DNA from: CAZFDE01 sp964517795
GTDB lineage: Bacteria > Planctomycetota > Phycisphaerae > Sedimentisphaerales > Anaerobacaceae
Length of the DNA: 32,353 nucleotides
Direction: 5' to 3'
Assembly (NCBI GenBank): GCA_964517795.1
Contig: CAZFDE010000031.1
Coordinates: 1-32,353, forward strand
This document shows, piece after piece, positions 32,286 through 32,353 of the stretch. Below the pieces are notes generated by a model. The model had not been told where the DNA came from. It saw nothing but the letters and a program-made list of their open reading frames with translations, and searched no databases. A program made the translations under genes and the position numbers. The stretch's first letter is position 1, and each line of letters starts with the position of its first letter.

Positions 32286-32353
32286 TTACGGCCAGAGCAC
32301 TTCCGGATCGAGCCAGTCGTTTGCCATCGTTGCATAATCCTTAAAGTCAACCA
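32286..32353 (-). CDS. C-terminal fragment of a gene running off the window, dockerin-like tail
   Basis: The minus-strand frame entering at 32353 reads VDFKDYATMANDWLDPEV... and stops at TAA 32288-32286. The pattern 'DF.DYA.MA..WL' matches the last dockerin-type, calcium-binding-like segment found at the C-terminus of many exported planctomycete proteins. Only 21 complete codons are in the window, so the protein itself cannot be named. It ends shortly before two hairpins. Confidence 0.6.
   Translation of the reverse strand, partial: VDFKDYATMANDWLDPEVLWP

Overview
The window is a stretch of chromosome from a Gram-negative bacterium: it has TonB and OmpA-type envelope proteins, lipoproteins and sigma-70-like promoters. 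The best guess is Planctomycetota, class Phycisphaerae. This rests on a C-terminal tail ending in an 'xWL' dockerin-like motif at the right edge, a tiny lysine-rich histone-like gene, a membrane-bound helix-turn-helix protein with a lysine tail, and a Hanks-type kinase. That assignment is inference; no rRNA or other strong marker is present.

Layout. 1-313: leader with small hairpins and a good promoter. 314-2163 (+): accB-accC (biotin carboxyl carrier and biotin carboxylase). 2178-3467 (-): lysA. 3672-3824 (-): a 50-residue, two-thirds-lysine protein missed by ordinary length cut-offs. 4367-4981 (+): nadD, then a small two-helix membrane protein. 5317-11088 (-): a complete NiFe-hydrogenase maturation set in the order hypF-C-D-E-A-B; no hydrogenase subunits lie in the window. 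11236-11308 (+): tRNA-Ala(GGC) with its own promoter and terminator.

11707-19836 (+) is the most unusual block, a tightly packed seven-gene signalling operon. Its order is Rcp1-like response regulator; REC-PAS protein with a decayed histidine-kinase module; REC-PAS-histidine kinase whose receiver has lost its aspartate; TonB-dependent receptor split by a frameshift; periplasmic YfiR-family protein; membrane histidine kinase with a CHASE8-like sensor and HAMP; second Rcp1-like regulator. An OmpA-type lipoprotein follows, convergent. The receptor/YfiR/membrane-sensor part resembles the YfiBNR circuit, but with a histidine kinase in place of the GGDEF output. I infer that an outer-membrane uptake or ligand event is read through the periplasm to a phosphorelay.

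20030-22344 (-): the OmpA-type lipoprotein and the membrane-bound HTH protein. 22766-25717 (+): Ser/Thr kinase, overlapping PPP-like phosphatase and a membrane glycosyltransferase. 25712-30697 (-): diguanylate cyclase, a small receiver-like protein, a large membrane/repeat protein and ahcY. 30860-32056 (-): a redoxin-msrB oxidative-repair pair. 32286-32353 (-): the C-terminal end of a gene that continues past the window.
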